64,000 bases of DNA from contig JANCRA010000040.1 in the NCBI GenBank assembly GCA_024362935.1, positions 6,076,001-6,140,000 of the forward strand, in the 5' to 3' direction. Under the pieces are notes generated by a model, which searched no databases, was not told the origin of the DNA, and saw only the letters and a list, made by a program, of their open reading frames with translations. Shown one piece after another: positions 50,503-64,000 of this stretch (position 1 is its first letter; each line of letters opens with the position of its first letter). The position numbers and the translations under genes are program-made. This stretch comes from Setophaga petechia (lineage: Eukaryota; Chordata; Aves; Passeriformes; Parulidae).

Positions 50503-53500
50503 GAAGAAACATAAAGGTATGCAATTCTTCTCCAGAGGGCAACAGTTAAAAAGAGGTTTTTTGTTCAAGCATGCTGATCAGCAAAAATGTGTTGAGAGTG
50601 TTAAAGACAGTTCTGAAACAACTTAGGAGCTTCCCATCTTATGCTTTGGATTTCACAAGATGTTGCAGCTCCCCTCATGATTTTTGTAAATGCTCCAGGG
50701 CTTTTGGTCCAAGAGATATGGTAGTTCAGCTCACTTAGGCTTCCATTAAATATGGTACTATTCATCCAAGGAGAACAAATGATTGCTCCTTTGACTGACC
50801 ACAGATTCTCCTGGAGGAACTTTTCCTGTCAGACCACTCCCTTGCAGAATCAATCAGCAATTCAGTACCTTTTTATACTTCAGTTTTAACAAGGTCTCCT
50901 CCACCTTTCTTTATGCTTCATCATGCTCTCCTGTGCCATTCTGTGCTAAAAGCAAGCACTCTTGTTTGTAATGCATAAGAATTTGTGTATTTGTTAAAAA
51001 TCAAAAGTAAGTGGTGAGGACAATGAAAGGAATCTGCTGAAAAAAAATATTCCAATCATATTAATAGCTGCTCAGGATCCAGCTGCTGATATTATAGGCT
51101 AAAATTCCCATTTCTCAGGTGAAGTTGTGTAGTGAGAGAAGTTAGGTGGTTGGATTCCACTGAAAAAAATGCATAAAATTTAAATAACACCACTGTTTAT
51201 CAGCAATTAGCACTATAAACTCAGGAGTGATGGTTGTATGTATTTCAAGAACTTTGTTTCCTTTGCTTGAAATTCAAAGATATCTCATAACCCCTTGATA
51301 GGATGTTTAAAAAGATAGAAAAACTAAGCAAACATGTTCCATTTTCAGGAGGATCTACCCTTCAGAAATATATAAATGACAGACCCCAAATTGTAATTTG
51401 ATAGAAGTATTTGCTTTTGTCTTCTCATTCCTTTGTATCTTGCACTTAGTTGTACCTCATCCATCACTCTGGCTGTCCCACCTTATTCTCTGTCCAATGC
51501 TTGAGGAACCTGGATGTGTCTGAGATTAAGAGAAAGTAAAGTCAGGAGGGTTCTTCATTTTTTTCCTTGTACTAGCACTAAAAACCTTTTAGCGTCTATG
51601 AAAAGAGCTGAATTTTTTCAGTGGAAGTTAAAAAGGAACATATTGGGGAGAAAGAAAAAGGAAGTTCTATAAAGACTTCAGTATCAGTTCTAAGTTTATA
51701 TTATGGGCACTGCTTTTCCCCTAACTATCAGGATTTCAGATTTCTTTTAAAATAATTTTTCCACAACTTTGTATTCTTTTTAAAATTTGGAGTATTTTTA
51801 ACTCATCAACTCAGTGCAAAGATCAAGTTTTTTGTTTTATTAGCAAGTTTATTCTAGAAAAGTTATTTTTTATTTTTAGTTTTCCACAGCAAGTTTAATA
51901 GTGTCACATGCAAAATATTGAGGAGGAAAGGTGGTTCTAGCAAGTGGCACTAGATCCATCTGCCAAGGAACAGCCATCTTGAAGTTCTTGCTTTCATTTG
52001 GCTTCCTCTGGGAAGGGACATTCTTTATAAAGAGCCCTTCTCTACTTGCAGGCACATATGTTATTCAAAATGGTGCCATATAGTCACTTGGAAATGAATC
52101 TTCTGGCATGGGGTTAGATGGAAGAAGAAAAAAGTACTCTTTCTTTTTTTTCACTCTCCCTGTTCCCAGTTTCCCTGCTTCCCATTTCTGTGTTTGTGTT
52201 CTTCTCCATCCTACACCCAAAGGAACTGCAATGACTTATGCTGGGCTAAAGAACACTTGTACATGTATCTAACTTTTTAATTGTATCTTCCTTTTGTTCA
52301 AGAGATCAAGTGGCTGTGTGTATTTCTCACAAAAATGAAGCGATTGCAACTGGACTGCAATGTGATTCCCTCTCCAGCTAACACACCAAAGGAGTGTGAT
52401 GCCTCTTGTACAGTCTCTGGAAATTCATGAAAATGCATCATGAAATGCATGAGACTCAAGATTTAAAACATTTGTAGTTGATGTGACCCAACAAATCTGC
52501 AGGTGCCAGCACAAAGTGTGTAGCTAAGCTGTCAGAAGTAGCCAGCTCCTGCAATTAGAGAGCAGGTAGTTCCATAAATCAAGTAAGGTGAAAAGACATT
52601 AATCTTTGTAAAATAATTTTAACTTACATATAATTTACCTAAAATCTTCTTGTATGTTTATGCCATGAGTAGTCTTTCATCATATGTTGGCTCCGTGAGT
52701 GGCTGCAAAGATATTTTTTGCTCTTTTAGGAGGTATCAAGTAAAGAAACTGGTAGAAAACTGCTGGCAAGGTTTTGGACAGAGGATGAAGGAAGCAGCAC
52801 CCAGGTTCTTGTGCTACAAACTTTCTGTAGTTATGTGGTGCATGGGAGGAGGAGCAGAATTAAAGCTTTCAGATCCTGAATGCTCAGGTCCACCACACGG
52901 GTAGTATCTCCTTCCCTGCTGGAGCTTCATGACCCTGATGCATATATTTCTCTGTGTGTCCAAGGGGCACTGATTAAAGACATCCAACAAATATCTAGTT
53001 ACTGTTTCTAAATAGAAGACATACCTGGTTTATATAGAATCATATCTTTTCACCCTTACACTGAGTTTACAATATCTTGGGGACCACTAGCAATGTAAGT
53101 AGCTGATTCATGCGAACAGTGTGGTGGAATTTGGATCAAGGAGATGGTGCTAAAGCATTATTTCTGCTAAGTAGAACTACATTAGGTGCAATCTAGTACC
53201 ATGATGGAGATCCAGAGGATGTGGGAAGCCTTTCATGATTCCAAACATAAGGGCTCAGCTGCTCAGTGTAGGCAGGAGCATGGTATGTGCAGAGGCTGCT
53301 AAGCTATGCAGTCATCATAAAGGAAGAAGTCCATAATGGAAGCTGTGAAAAATCCAAGAAATGTGGGGTTTTTGCACACATTAGGAGATGCAAAAGCACA
53401 TGTTGTATTTGCAGAACATTCTTCCTAAACACTGCAGGAGCTCCACTTATAAAATAATTAAGTCACTGTTATTCCTAAGAAGATAGGAAAGAAAATATCC

Positions 53501-56500
53501 TTTTCTAATCCTAAAATGTTCTTTGGAAAACTGGGCTAGGAAGAATTATCTGGGAAAGACCAAAAAGGATCATTTAATTATACCTGGCGACCTTTGAACA
53601 GATACAGTCTGAGAAATAACACATGCAAGGAAATAAACTGGGATATATTCAGAACTAAGAGAAAATTCTGAAATAAATAGGAGGAAAAAAGGTGTGATGA
53701 GGGATTCAAATATTGTACTAAAAATTGCTGCTGAGACTCTGTAAACCACTAGCAAGTATGCTAATGGAAGATGGGAAAAATTTGCCTCTTTTATAACATC
53801 TTTATTTTGCTCCAATTTTGGCAGTCTTTGTGGTTGTGCAGTACCACCATCCAGATCATCCATTTCCATTTGCTTCTGAAAAGTCACAAATTTCCACACA
53901 ATGGAGATGAAGGGAGCAGACCATTGTTGTTGCAGCGTGAGTCAACAGAGTAAATTTAAAATGCAATAAATTTACAGGACACTAATTTGTCTTTAGTAGC
54001 AAATTGTGTGTACATTTTGTTCTTCTTAAGTTCATGTGAGATATCTTAATCTACCTCAGAAGTAGAGCAAACAATTATTCAAGAAATGTGCAATATAAGT
54101 GACTCTATGGGTATTTAATATAGAGAAGCTTAAAGAATCTAGTAAAATAGAATGTAAAATAAAAAAATCCTTGCCTACAGAAAATAAACCTAACAAAAAT
54201 ACCACAGTTAGACCTATGTTCTTCTGACAAAATTAAAACAAATAAGAGAAAGAACTGGAAGGTAAAAAGTAAACTGATATGATTTAACAGCAAGTCATAT
54301 GAGGTTATTCTAGCTAAAATATCTCTAGTGAAAATAATTGGCAGCAGCTTAAATTACTGCAAGCTATTATAAATTATGATGACTGAAATCATTATAAATA
54401 GCCAGAGATATAAAGCAAACAGATTGTTTTCCTTAATGAAACTCGAAAGTTTGGAAAAGAGTCAGTGAATTGGCTCGATAACCAAGAATTTAAAGTTGCA
54501 GATAAAGAAATTAGGTACTGCTGGGAAGTTAAACTGTTTGTGTCCACTAGCTTTCAGGGTAGTAGCTGAATGTATAGATATCTACAACCTGGTTTCTTCT
54601 GAAAGCAAAGACATGGAAAATGAAGTAGGGATTCAAAATCCTACTTGATATTCACATAGATTGCATGACTATTTACTAATTAACTGTTATATGTGAAAGA
54701 GAATAAAAAGCTTAAGTCTTCAGGGCTCTTGAAATTAAGTGGCAATCACTATGATGATCAGAATCTCCTACAGAGCTTTGTGCTTTTCAACTACAGTTGG
54801 TTTTATGTTGCCTCTGGAAACAGAACATCAGACTTGACAGCTAATGTGTCACAAAGAAATACTGGGGGAGAAGGAAAACAAAATGACCCCAAAACCAAAC
54901 ACAAAGTAATTTACCAAACAATTTCCTGGTATCAATAATATATTTTGTGGTCAAAATTTCATACTTTAGCACTAAATCCATGGCGTCTAAGTCACAATTT
55001 ACCTTCTCCCCTGAGAAAAAATTGAACTATTGTTCTGGGAAAACTGGATAGTATGAAATATCTTACCTGTACGACATGGGATTTTTGGATTTGTTTTGCA
55101 GGTTTTTTGTGGATGTTTTTCAGTTTTAGTAAGAATAATTAGTGGAACATAAGTGTATAATGTACAAAATCAAAAGAAAGTTCAGTGTGTGGAAGAAACT
55201 TAGTAATTGCAGTGGCAGATGGGTTTGTTTCAAAGAGACAACATTGTTACTTACATGAAATTCTCTATATAGAGTCTCCTCAAGTCATCTGTCCAAGCAA
55301 AAATAACTAATTTTTTTTCCCTTTTTTTGGATTACATCAATATGATGCAGCTGCTGCCTCAGCTGGAGAAAGAATCATTCTCTTCAAGTAAGAAATAATT
55401 AAGTAAGGATGAATGCCAAAAGAAGGATTGGTTTGAAATTGAAAGCTCTGAATATAGACAACTCTGAATATCACATTATTTTTGAGATTTGAAGTAACAG
55501 TAAAAGCAGTGTTGCTGTATTCTGTATTTGAACCTGTTTAAAACAACTTTTAATGACACATATGCTGCATTCTTAATTAATATTTTAATAAAATGATGAG
55601 AAGGGTTTTGGGTAAAAAAATGCAAGGTTAAAGGGAAAGTTTTTCTTAACTTAAATTTTATATTGCAAAATTTGGCATTTGTAAGTAAAGATGGACCTTA
55701 ATTTCTCACTTTGTATGAAAATAACCAGAAATTACTACAAAGATGAAGGAAATTGCTTTGTTGCCTTAATGGTCTATATTTTTCTCAAGCAAGATTTCTC
55801 AAGTCTGTTTTCTAAAACAAAAAAGACTAAAGACTAGGGTAGTAGGTTGTTGTTTCAGTCTTTAGTGACCTAGAGGATTTTTTCACTCTTGAACTTAGCT
55901 ACAACTCATAAATAAAAAGAAAAAAAAAAGAATCAGAATCCTCTATCACTTGACATGAAGGAATTTTCCCAATATTTGTGTGAAGAAAAGTGGTGCTATC
56001 ATAAGAACTATGTTATTTCCCTCTCCAAAACACAAACCTACACACACACTCACTTGCAAAAAAATTGATGAAATCCACCACCTTTTGAGAAACTGCAGCA
56101 GTTACAAGTCTCCAACCAAACCATCACAGCCGCTAACATGGCCAGTGAAGTGACTAAAAGTGATCATTGGCTTTTATAATTAACCTGCTTTCACAAAGAA
56201 AAAATAGAAAGAAAAAAACAGTATTACAAACTATGCACGAAGAATGGATAATTTTTAACTTACTTTGGCATTGATGTTACAGAAGCACACAGGAAACTGG
56301 TCTTAGTAATAATATTGCTCTTGTAATTTTTGTCTGGAAATAGGCTAAAGTAATGAGGTTTTTTGTGAAAATGCTGAATACTTGTAATAAATCAATTGGT
56401 CACATACATGCCTAATGCTGTTAAAGCTGTGGAAAAGCATTTATTTCTCCTCTTTCCAAATTTAAGTCAAAAAGTACAACTTTTTCTAATGTATTAATTT

Positions 56501-59500
56501 TCAGAAACAGTCCTTTACTACCCAAATATAGTGAAACAGCTTTCTTGCTATTTGTAGTGAATATTCAGTTGATTTCTCTTATGATTGAAATCAGTCATTC
56601 TTACACTTTTTAGAAATCTGGTGCCCAATCATTAAAAGACAGGGCATGCAAAGCTCCAGTGAGACCAGTTGACTGTTTAATATAGCAATCATTCATATAA
56701 AAATAAAAGGATACTGAAATAACTAATGACAATCAAAAAGGATTTATGTAACTTTTATTTAACTCTGCCAAACAACCATGATATAAAAAATTCAGATGCC
56801 AAAAAAACCGCTCAGAAATTATAGCAGATATTGACAACATATTTTACTTTAATATCACGGTTGTTAAAAGAAGAATTTTTCTAAATCAGAGTAGATCATT
56901 AAAACTAGATGAAAACTAGCTACATACAAAAATAAAAGCAGTTTACCAATGCATCATCATGGCTCATATACAATCTTGACAGAGACATCTGAGTTTTCTT
57001 TAATAGTAGCTCAATATTTCTAACAAATTTATGGGAGAAAATCAATGTAATCAATGACAGTTTGTCCAGACTTCTTGGACTGGTAAGAAATTTTAATGCA
57101 TGTCTGTTTTAACACAGTGGTCTGGATCAATTCATGAGGTGATCTCCACTGAGATTATGTTAATGTTAAAAAAACATTAATTAACAGAAGTAGGTATAGC
57201 TCCATATGTCTAGGAACCATCACTATTGACAGGGAATCTGATGACAGTACTGAGATCTTGGTTGCACTGATAGGTATCCTACAGGAAACTGTCAGTATAT
57301 TGTTATAATTAGGAAAGAAAGTGTTATCTCTGAAATACAAGTTGCACAGTATTAAGATGAAGTAGATAGAAAATTTCACTTCTGCATACTTTATCTGGAT
57401 CCCATTTTGATGTCCAGAATAAAACAAACAAACAAAAAAAAAACCAAAAACCACCAAACAAAACAAAAAAATTGGAAAAGTCTCAGAGAAAAACTTAATT
57501 AATTATGTCTATCTGAAAAGCATTTTTGTAGTATGGGAAACAGGATGATCAGTGCATCTAATACGTTCAAAAAGGGATGAAGAGTTGATCTGCTGGTGAT
57601 CAACAAGTAACAAGTGACTCAGTATCTCTGCTTAACATTAAATGTGGTATGAAAAACTGATGAAATCTGTCTGGCACATGGTTTAACCTTTCAGGGTAAT
57701 TTACCAAATAGAACATCTCTAGGGATGTGTTAGATTTTACTTTTCTAGAAGATTTTACATTGAGACTGGATAAATATCTCATAGATGTGCCAAAATTTAA
57801 ACAGATATTTTATGTTGAATGCAGGAATTACTGAGAGAGTTTTTTCAGTCTGTGGTATTTAGGGAGTCAGGCTATTAAAGATCATAATGTTCCCTTTAAT
57901 TTCAAAATCTATTAAACTTATTTGATTGAGTCATTTACTCCCCTGTTATACCTTTTATAGGGAGCTAAAATGGTGGGGAAAAGCACAGACTACATCTAAC
58001 CTTGGAATGGCAAAGCAAAATCAGTTGATTCAGAAAGCCTTGTGATAGTTAACAGAATATTTAATTGAAAATAGCCCTTGAGAATTTTACTGTGGAAGAG
58101 CATACAAGCTTGAAACTGCCTACATCTTCTTATTAAAGGCTCTTTACTGATGAGATTACCAATTAAATGAACAATTATTTGTGCTAATTAAAGTATGATA
58201 TAGTAATATATTTTCTACTGGTTCAAGATATATTACAGTGAGCTTACAGAGGAACTAGCCTACCAAACCATGTTTGAACAAACTGTCTTTTGGCTAAAGC
58301 ACAGGAAAGAACTAGCTGCCCTATATATGCTTCCCATATAGCATTTGCCTATGAAGAATTTCTGTTCTGAGAAAACGTTTGAAATGAAGCTCCTAAATTA
58401 GATATAAAAGAAACAAGCTATAAATATGCAACCTTGGCAACAAATTGAAAGAGTTGCAGGGTAGGATTTGTCGGACCATATTTTAGGAATGAATTTTAGG
58501 CTTAAATTATTGGATCACAAACTATCTCACCTGTCTACATTGATTCCATAGAGTCCATCACCTGTATTAGGAACAGTTGGATAGCTGTCCTGGAAGCCTG
58601 GGCATCACTCATATTTAGACACCAAAATATGAAAGATAAATGGTATATAAGCAACGAGTGCTTTGGAAGGTTGACAGGGAAGCAAGGATGTGCAGCACAT
58701 TGAACCTCTGTTGTAGAATCAGCTCAAAAGACAGTGCAAGGTCCCACACCCACCCCATCCCACTCACTCCGTGCCACAGAGCAGAGGAACCTGCAAGTGC
58801 TGTCTTCAGCCAGAGGGCTCCCTGTAGTGCCAGTACAGGTTTAGATACAGCCAAGTGATCCCACTCTCCCTTCTATGATCCCATATCTGAGGCTGAGGCT
58901 TTCAGAAAAAAAATGGCATGAAAACACAAATCACCATGCAGCAGCTACATCTGCTGTGGTCTGTGGGAAGGTCAGGAAAGGTGGCAGAAATGAGGCAGGC
59001 TGCAGCTCCTTAAATTGTGTCAGCTATTGTGGCATTGGCTAATGCAACACTCTCCACCTGGGAAAGCCTGAAGGAATTACTGAGTTTCAGTATGTACACA
59101 TCCTCCTCTTGGCTCTTGGGTGTAGCATTGAAATGCACTTTGTTTAACTTTCTTGAAAATCTCAGTACAGAAATAACTGTACCTAAAGCATATGCTACAC
59201 TGAAATCTCAGCTGCCCATTTCTAGGGAATTTCCCTCCCTTGAAAGAATCTACCCTAATCCACTTTTTTTAAAAAGGGACTCTAATATATACCTTGCTCA
59301 GAGCAAACAGAGCTGTCTTTAATTTGTCTGGCCACAGTAAAATGTTGCTGTCAATGCCTGACAGTTTGACATGTGGGAAAATTAATGGTTTCAGGACTGA
59401 CCCAAAACCTAGAGATACTCAAAATGATATTTTAAAAAAGTATTTAGAGGATGGTCGTAAGATGAACAAAGTAACTTGAAACCATTGCAGCCAGGAGAAA

Positions 59501-62500
59501 TAAAGTCGCAGGGCAGCAACTTAACAGCTGTGTTTCTCTGGATCAGCCCAGTTTCCAATAATTGATTTTTTACTCAACAGCTAAGAAACTCAGGGCGTGT
59601 CTGGAAATTAGGTTTGCTTCAAACCCAATTGCTGAGTCCTATATTAATGTTCTGAGGTTTTTTCCAAACACTTGATTTGAATGTCAAGTTTGAGAATAAG
59701 ATCTTTCTTCAATTCTTTACTTCTGTACTTTAGTTAAGGCTTCTGATTGGCTTTTACTTAAGTGCAATGTACCACAATTAAAAAAATAAATCTAATACAG
59801 TCGTTCTTTCCACTGACCAGTCTGTAGCTGTAACTGGTAAACATGAAGCAGCTGTTGAATCTTTGGAATATTTGTGACATCCGAGAAGCTGGATAATCAC
59901 TGGAACAATTTTCTCACTATTTAACCTAATCTGTGTGTATTCAACAGTCTGGCCCTTCACAGGGTAAATACAGCAGCCATGCAGATGGGAAAAGAGAGAA
60001 GGAATGACTGTCTAGCCATGCTGCTATTATGTAGCAAGGAGTAGGATGAATGAATTGTCCTGAAAACTGTCAGATTCAGACTAAGCTCTTTGGTTCTGTT
60101 TCATTGCCTTTCTGAAACATTGCATGGTATTAATTTTAGTATGTTGCAGAAATGCTCAAACGAATGGATCAGAAATTATTTCCCTCACAAATGGAAATGA
60201 TTAATGTGCATTTTCAATTGGTACTTGATGGATTTTTGATCCGTGATGATACTTCTAGTTGAAATCCTCGTCCCAGAGAAATCTAGCGAACCGGCAATTT
60301 GTCACTGATTTCTCAGTACCAAACTTTCCTGGTGGCACTTTGTTTTCACTGGTTTGGGCCCCATTTATCTAGCCATTGTAGTTGGGCAGAGAGATAGTAC
60401 ATCACATATTCATGGCTGGAAAGCTCTATAAATGTGATGATAGCTGTACTATTATAAATAGCATTCACTGGCTAAATAATGTATGAGGTTTCTAACTAAT
60501 GCAAGCTACTTTAAAGCTCTGAGTATGTAAGCAATGTTTTTGTAAGCCCTTTAAAGTATCTGAGAGATTAGATAAAAATGTCTTACTAATTCTGAAAGAC
60601 AAAGTTCATGCATGACTCAGATGAGCATTTCATTTCCCTTAGTTCCCTCATGCCCTTCTCTCTATACCAACTGAGGTTGCCCTTTAATAGAGAGAACAAA
60701 GAGCAGGACACATACAATTAAAATAAACAAGCAGTTTCCTTTAAAGTACCCTTAATAGGATAACCTCTGTTCTTTTACCTTTATTTGTTTCAAGGCGAAT
60801 TTATTTGCTGCTTTTCCCATATTACTGTTTCTTTATGTCTTGGATCTCCCCACTGAGGTAAGAAACAAAACTTAAAGACCATGAACATCTAGATGACAGA
60901 CTGATTAAATCTTTTTAAATCTTGAATCCTTATTTTCTTTACTGATCTGCTCTGAGGTATGAGTAGGATACCCCATGAGAGCCACATGTCTTAAGTGGGA
61001 CAGGATGAGGCAGACACACAGTGACCAAGGCTAGGCCAAGCCCTGTGAAGCTGCTCTCGGGCTGGGCTGCATGGACTCTTTCAGATGCTCTCACTATTCA
61101 ATGTCACTGCTGCCCAGAAAATTCAGCTATTGCTCTGAAAATCTATTGCCTGTTTCTGTGTCTGAATTAAACTGAACTTGTACAAGGAGACACCAGAAGA
61201 CGTCTTCATTTTAGAAACCTTGCAGGCACTTGTTTAATATAGTCGACTGTGGAATTTAAGCCCTGATTGCAAGTTAGGATTGGAGTAGGGACTTTAACTT
61301 TGGCATCACTTGTCAATGCCTTAGCCTTTTTAGCTACACTGGGATATCTTTCTCACCTTCACACACCTTTGAGAAGTTTAAACAATATTTATGTATAAGT
61401 GAAACAGTATTTTCTGAAAAAAATTGTTGGAAAGTAATTTGAATTGGTATATTCTTCGCTGTAGTGCAGTTCTGAAAGATTAGAGGAGGGATAACACCTG
61501 GCTATGGAGGCTATGAACAGAGCAAAAAGAGATTCAGACGGAGCTTTCGTCTGTTGCAATTTGTAAAAATGTAAATACAGCTTATAAAAAATATAAAGGA
61601 TTAAAATAAATCTACCAAAACAACCAAGCTTATCCATTAATTAATCAATTGCTTTCCTGAGATGCTTTTACCCCTTACTTACAGTGAGAAAATTTATGTA
61701 AAGTCTTCAGTTGCTCAGTTGCTGCCTCAGGCCTTTTGTATGAATGCTATTGCAGATACCCTTTAGTTGTTCTTACTTGTGTGGACTATGGTCACAATTA
61801 AAAGTGGACTGAATGTGTTCCCTGCTGCCCAAATAACATGGTGCTGAATATTAGGGCAAGGTATCATTTAATGTAAGATATTACATTTCCTGAAACACTT
61901 TCTGTTTCACGTCTCACTCCAGAACAATTGTCAGGATCAATAATGGGCACAGATGTCTCCACAAAGAATGTAAATTCCTGGTTGCCCAATACTGGCATTT
62001 TATTTAATGAATGAATGTCATAGAAAAGAATAAGAATTTTGTCTGGAAGCATCAAAATATTATTCTAGGGACACTCTTTACTATAACTAGAATTAACCAG
62101 ATTTTGTTTTCTCTTGTCTTGTTAGAGCAAGTAATATTGAGCTCCTCAAGAGTGGGGAATATTTGAGGATTTTCGTGCCAGTATCATGGGAAGCCACAGA
62201 AAAAATTAAAAAACAGTGTATTTAATCTTCTTGATTAAAATACCTCAAAAACTCACAAAAGAAATTTAAATGTTTTTAAGTCAAAATACAATTTTACCAT
62301 TGTGTATTAATTTTGTATCTGTATCTTAATTGTATGCCACAAAAGTTGACTTGCGCCATCAAAAGTGATGGAAATGGGAAATATACTTATGGATGAGGGA
62401 TAAATGCCCTGTCATTTACTACTACATCTGTCAGTTATAAGGCACCTTTACGGAGAGATAAAGTGCAAATAAGAAACAGATATGCAGTATTACAGACAAT

Positions 62501-63904
62501 CAGGTTAAATGGACCCATACTAACAGCAGGTCCTGAGAACATGCTCTTTACACTGTTTCTTCTGGGGTTTGACAAATGCAAGGAAGAAAAATGTACAGCT
62601 GAAAATTATTTATTCATCACGTTTCTCTGGATATGATGCTATAAGGTCATTATTAGTTACAACAGAGGGCAGCTAGATGACAACATTCATGCTTCATGGT
62701 GCAAGGTAAGACTGCTGGACATCACAGGTGACGCTCCCACACTTACACTCTTATTCACAACCAAAATCAATTGAGAAAGTTGAAATGTAAGAACCTTCCT
62801 AGATGCCTTTTCTGGACCAAAGATTTGGTTTTACTTGTAGAATATACTTTTCTACATGGTTTATAGATTTATAGAGAAATCACATTGCTCTAATTTTAAC
62901 ACTCCAGGGGAGATTAATCTGAGAGTGATCATTCCCGCACATGTTTTTCAGATAGTGCAGCATGCTGCCTCTGGTGTGCCCTCCTGTACCACCATATCCA
63001 CCTCCTCCATGATCATTTTGGGATGATTCATTCTTCATTCTTGCACTGATGAATCACTGTGCCCACAATCCGCATGTGCGTGTCAGTATTAAAGCTCAGA
63101 ATTTTGGAGATGAAGATGACAATGTTTGGAAGACATGGTGTTACATAAATGTACTCTTGTACTATTTTCATCTGTTTCATCAACAATGAACAAAACATTA
63201 CTGTGCTGGTGTAGGAGAAGCAAGGCTTTAGCAGGACACTGCTCACATTCTACCTTGTGACTTGGTCCATATGTATTTTCCTAAGGCTGCTTGAAGTTTT
63301 GCTGTTTAAAATACAGGGATTTTTTTTCATTGGCATTATTTACATGTGATTTTATTTATTTCTTTGTGAACTAATTGTACTTCTTTTCAATGACTACTCA
63401 AATTCTGTTGTACTGAGTAATAAAGTCACATGGAAAGGAGAAGACAGACTGCCACCTTTAGTATAAATGGAAACTGTGATACATCAGTCTGCCAGGAATC
63501 AAGTCAAACCAAATTAACGCAAATGCATGAATGAAATAATGAAATGCCTAACAAAATAAGTAGAGGTCTAAATTATGCTTTCAAAGCTTCCATGCTCAGG
63601 ATCTAGTCAACATGTTCAGCAGAGTAAAGAACAGAGTCAAGTAGTGTACCCTCTTGAAAGTGTCTCTGCCACACAACGAGTTATCGCAGTGTAGAAAGTT
63701 ATTATTTATGTATTCTGTAGTGATTTTCTGAGTCTGTTTTGATCTCTGGATGACTGTAAAACAAGAAAAACAAGTCAGAAACTCTAATGACTCTAACAGG
63801 AAAAACGTCTGAAAGCCACAGATGAAGTCATGAAGCAATTATTCCCATAACTGCATTTGACCCATGCTACCAAATGACAAGAAACTTTTGTTTATCACAA
63901 ATCA
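50503..63904. other. Long stretch of unique AT-rich sequence, no supported gene
   Basis: Thirteen kilobases with no recognisable gene and no young repeat. Open frames do not exceed 109 codons and have no domains. A low-complexity (CAAA)n tract lies at 57422-57472. The segment at about 58660-59010 is GC-richer, preceded by a TATATAA at 58644, but no transcript structure is apparent. Another GC-richer patch is at about 60960-61080. Conserved non-coding elements could be present but cannot be seen in one genome. Confidence 0.55.
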
Positions 63905-64000
63905 AAGGATCAGAACATCGGTGAGACTGGGAGGGACCTCAGGAGTTCCCTGGTTCAACCTTCAGCTCACAGCAGGGGCAGCTCTGAGGTCAGACCAGGC
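63905..64000 (-). mobile_element. CR1 LINE 3' region (minus strand), truncated by window end
   Basis: The antisense CR1 phrase GACTGGGAGGGACCTCAGGAG, a GTTCAACCTTCAGCTCACAG block and CTCTGAGGTCAGACCAGG match the CR1 subfamily with AGGTCAGACCAGGTTGC wording. The usual ATTCTGTG terminal repeats are not clear at the left end. The element continues beyond the window. Confidence 0.78.

Noticed and set aside
58640..58860. TATATAA at 58644 followed by a GC-richer segment as a possible promoter
   Set aside because: TATA-like strings are common in AT-rich DNA, and no exon or other promoter element could be shown.

Overview
The window looks like AT-rich, gene-poor nuclear DNA from a bird, probably a passerine. 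The evidence is the repeat content. Several CR1 LINE 3' ends carry the CR1 tail of short ATTCTGTG-like repeats in place of a poly(A). There are also solo LTRs of types I recognise from bird genomes. There is no bacterial-style gene packing, no operon and no CRISPR array. I found no tRNA or rRNA gene and no intact retroviral gag, pol or env reading frame.

Layout. 0-2.5 kb: the right end of a solo LTR, then unique sequence. 2.5-10 kb: two long homopolymers, a plus-strand CR1 end, an older CR1 remnant and a probable ancient interspersed repeat. 10-17 kb: a purine tract with an (AGAACA)n array, one protein-like open frame and a perfect (GGGAA)48 array. 17-25.6 kb: mostly unique, with a larger CR1 copy at 23.3-23.8 kb. 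25.7-26.1 kb: a minus-strand solo LTR. 26-43 kb: mostly unique, with a broken protein-like segment at 28.5-28.9 kb (minus) and an unidentified protein-like frame at 35.0-35.3 kb (plus). 42.6-49 kb: the repeat-rich part, with a minus-strand CR1 and three solo LTRs in mixed orientation. 49-64 kb: unique DNA with a small duplication plus hairpin, a cysteine-rich segment resembling a degenerate Kazal domain at 50.3-50.5 kb, and a CR1 end running off the window.

There is no gene I can call with confidence. The window is best read as intergenic or deep-intronic DNA shaped by retroelements. The four coding candidates (12.27, 28.5-28.9, 34.97 and 50.34 kb) are low-confidence leads judged by eye. I found no convincing new biological system. 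The most checkable oddities are the 240-bp G-rich pentanucleotide array, the Kazal-like segment and the two unexplained protein-like frames.
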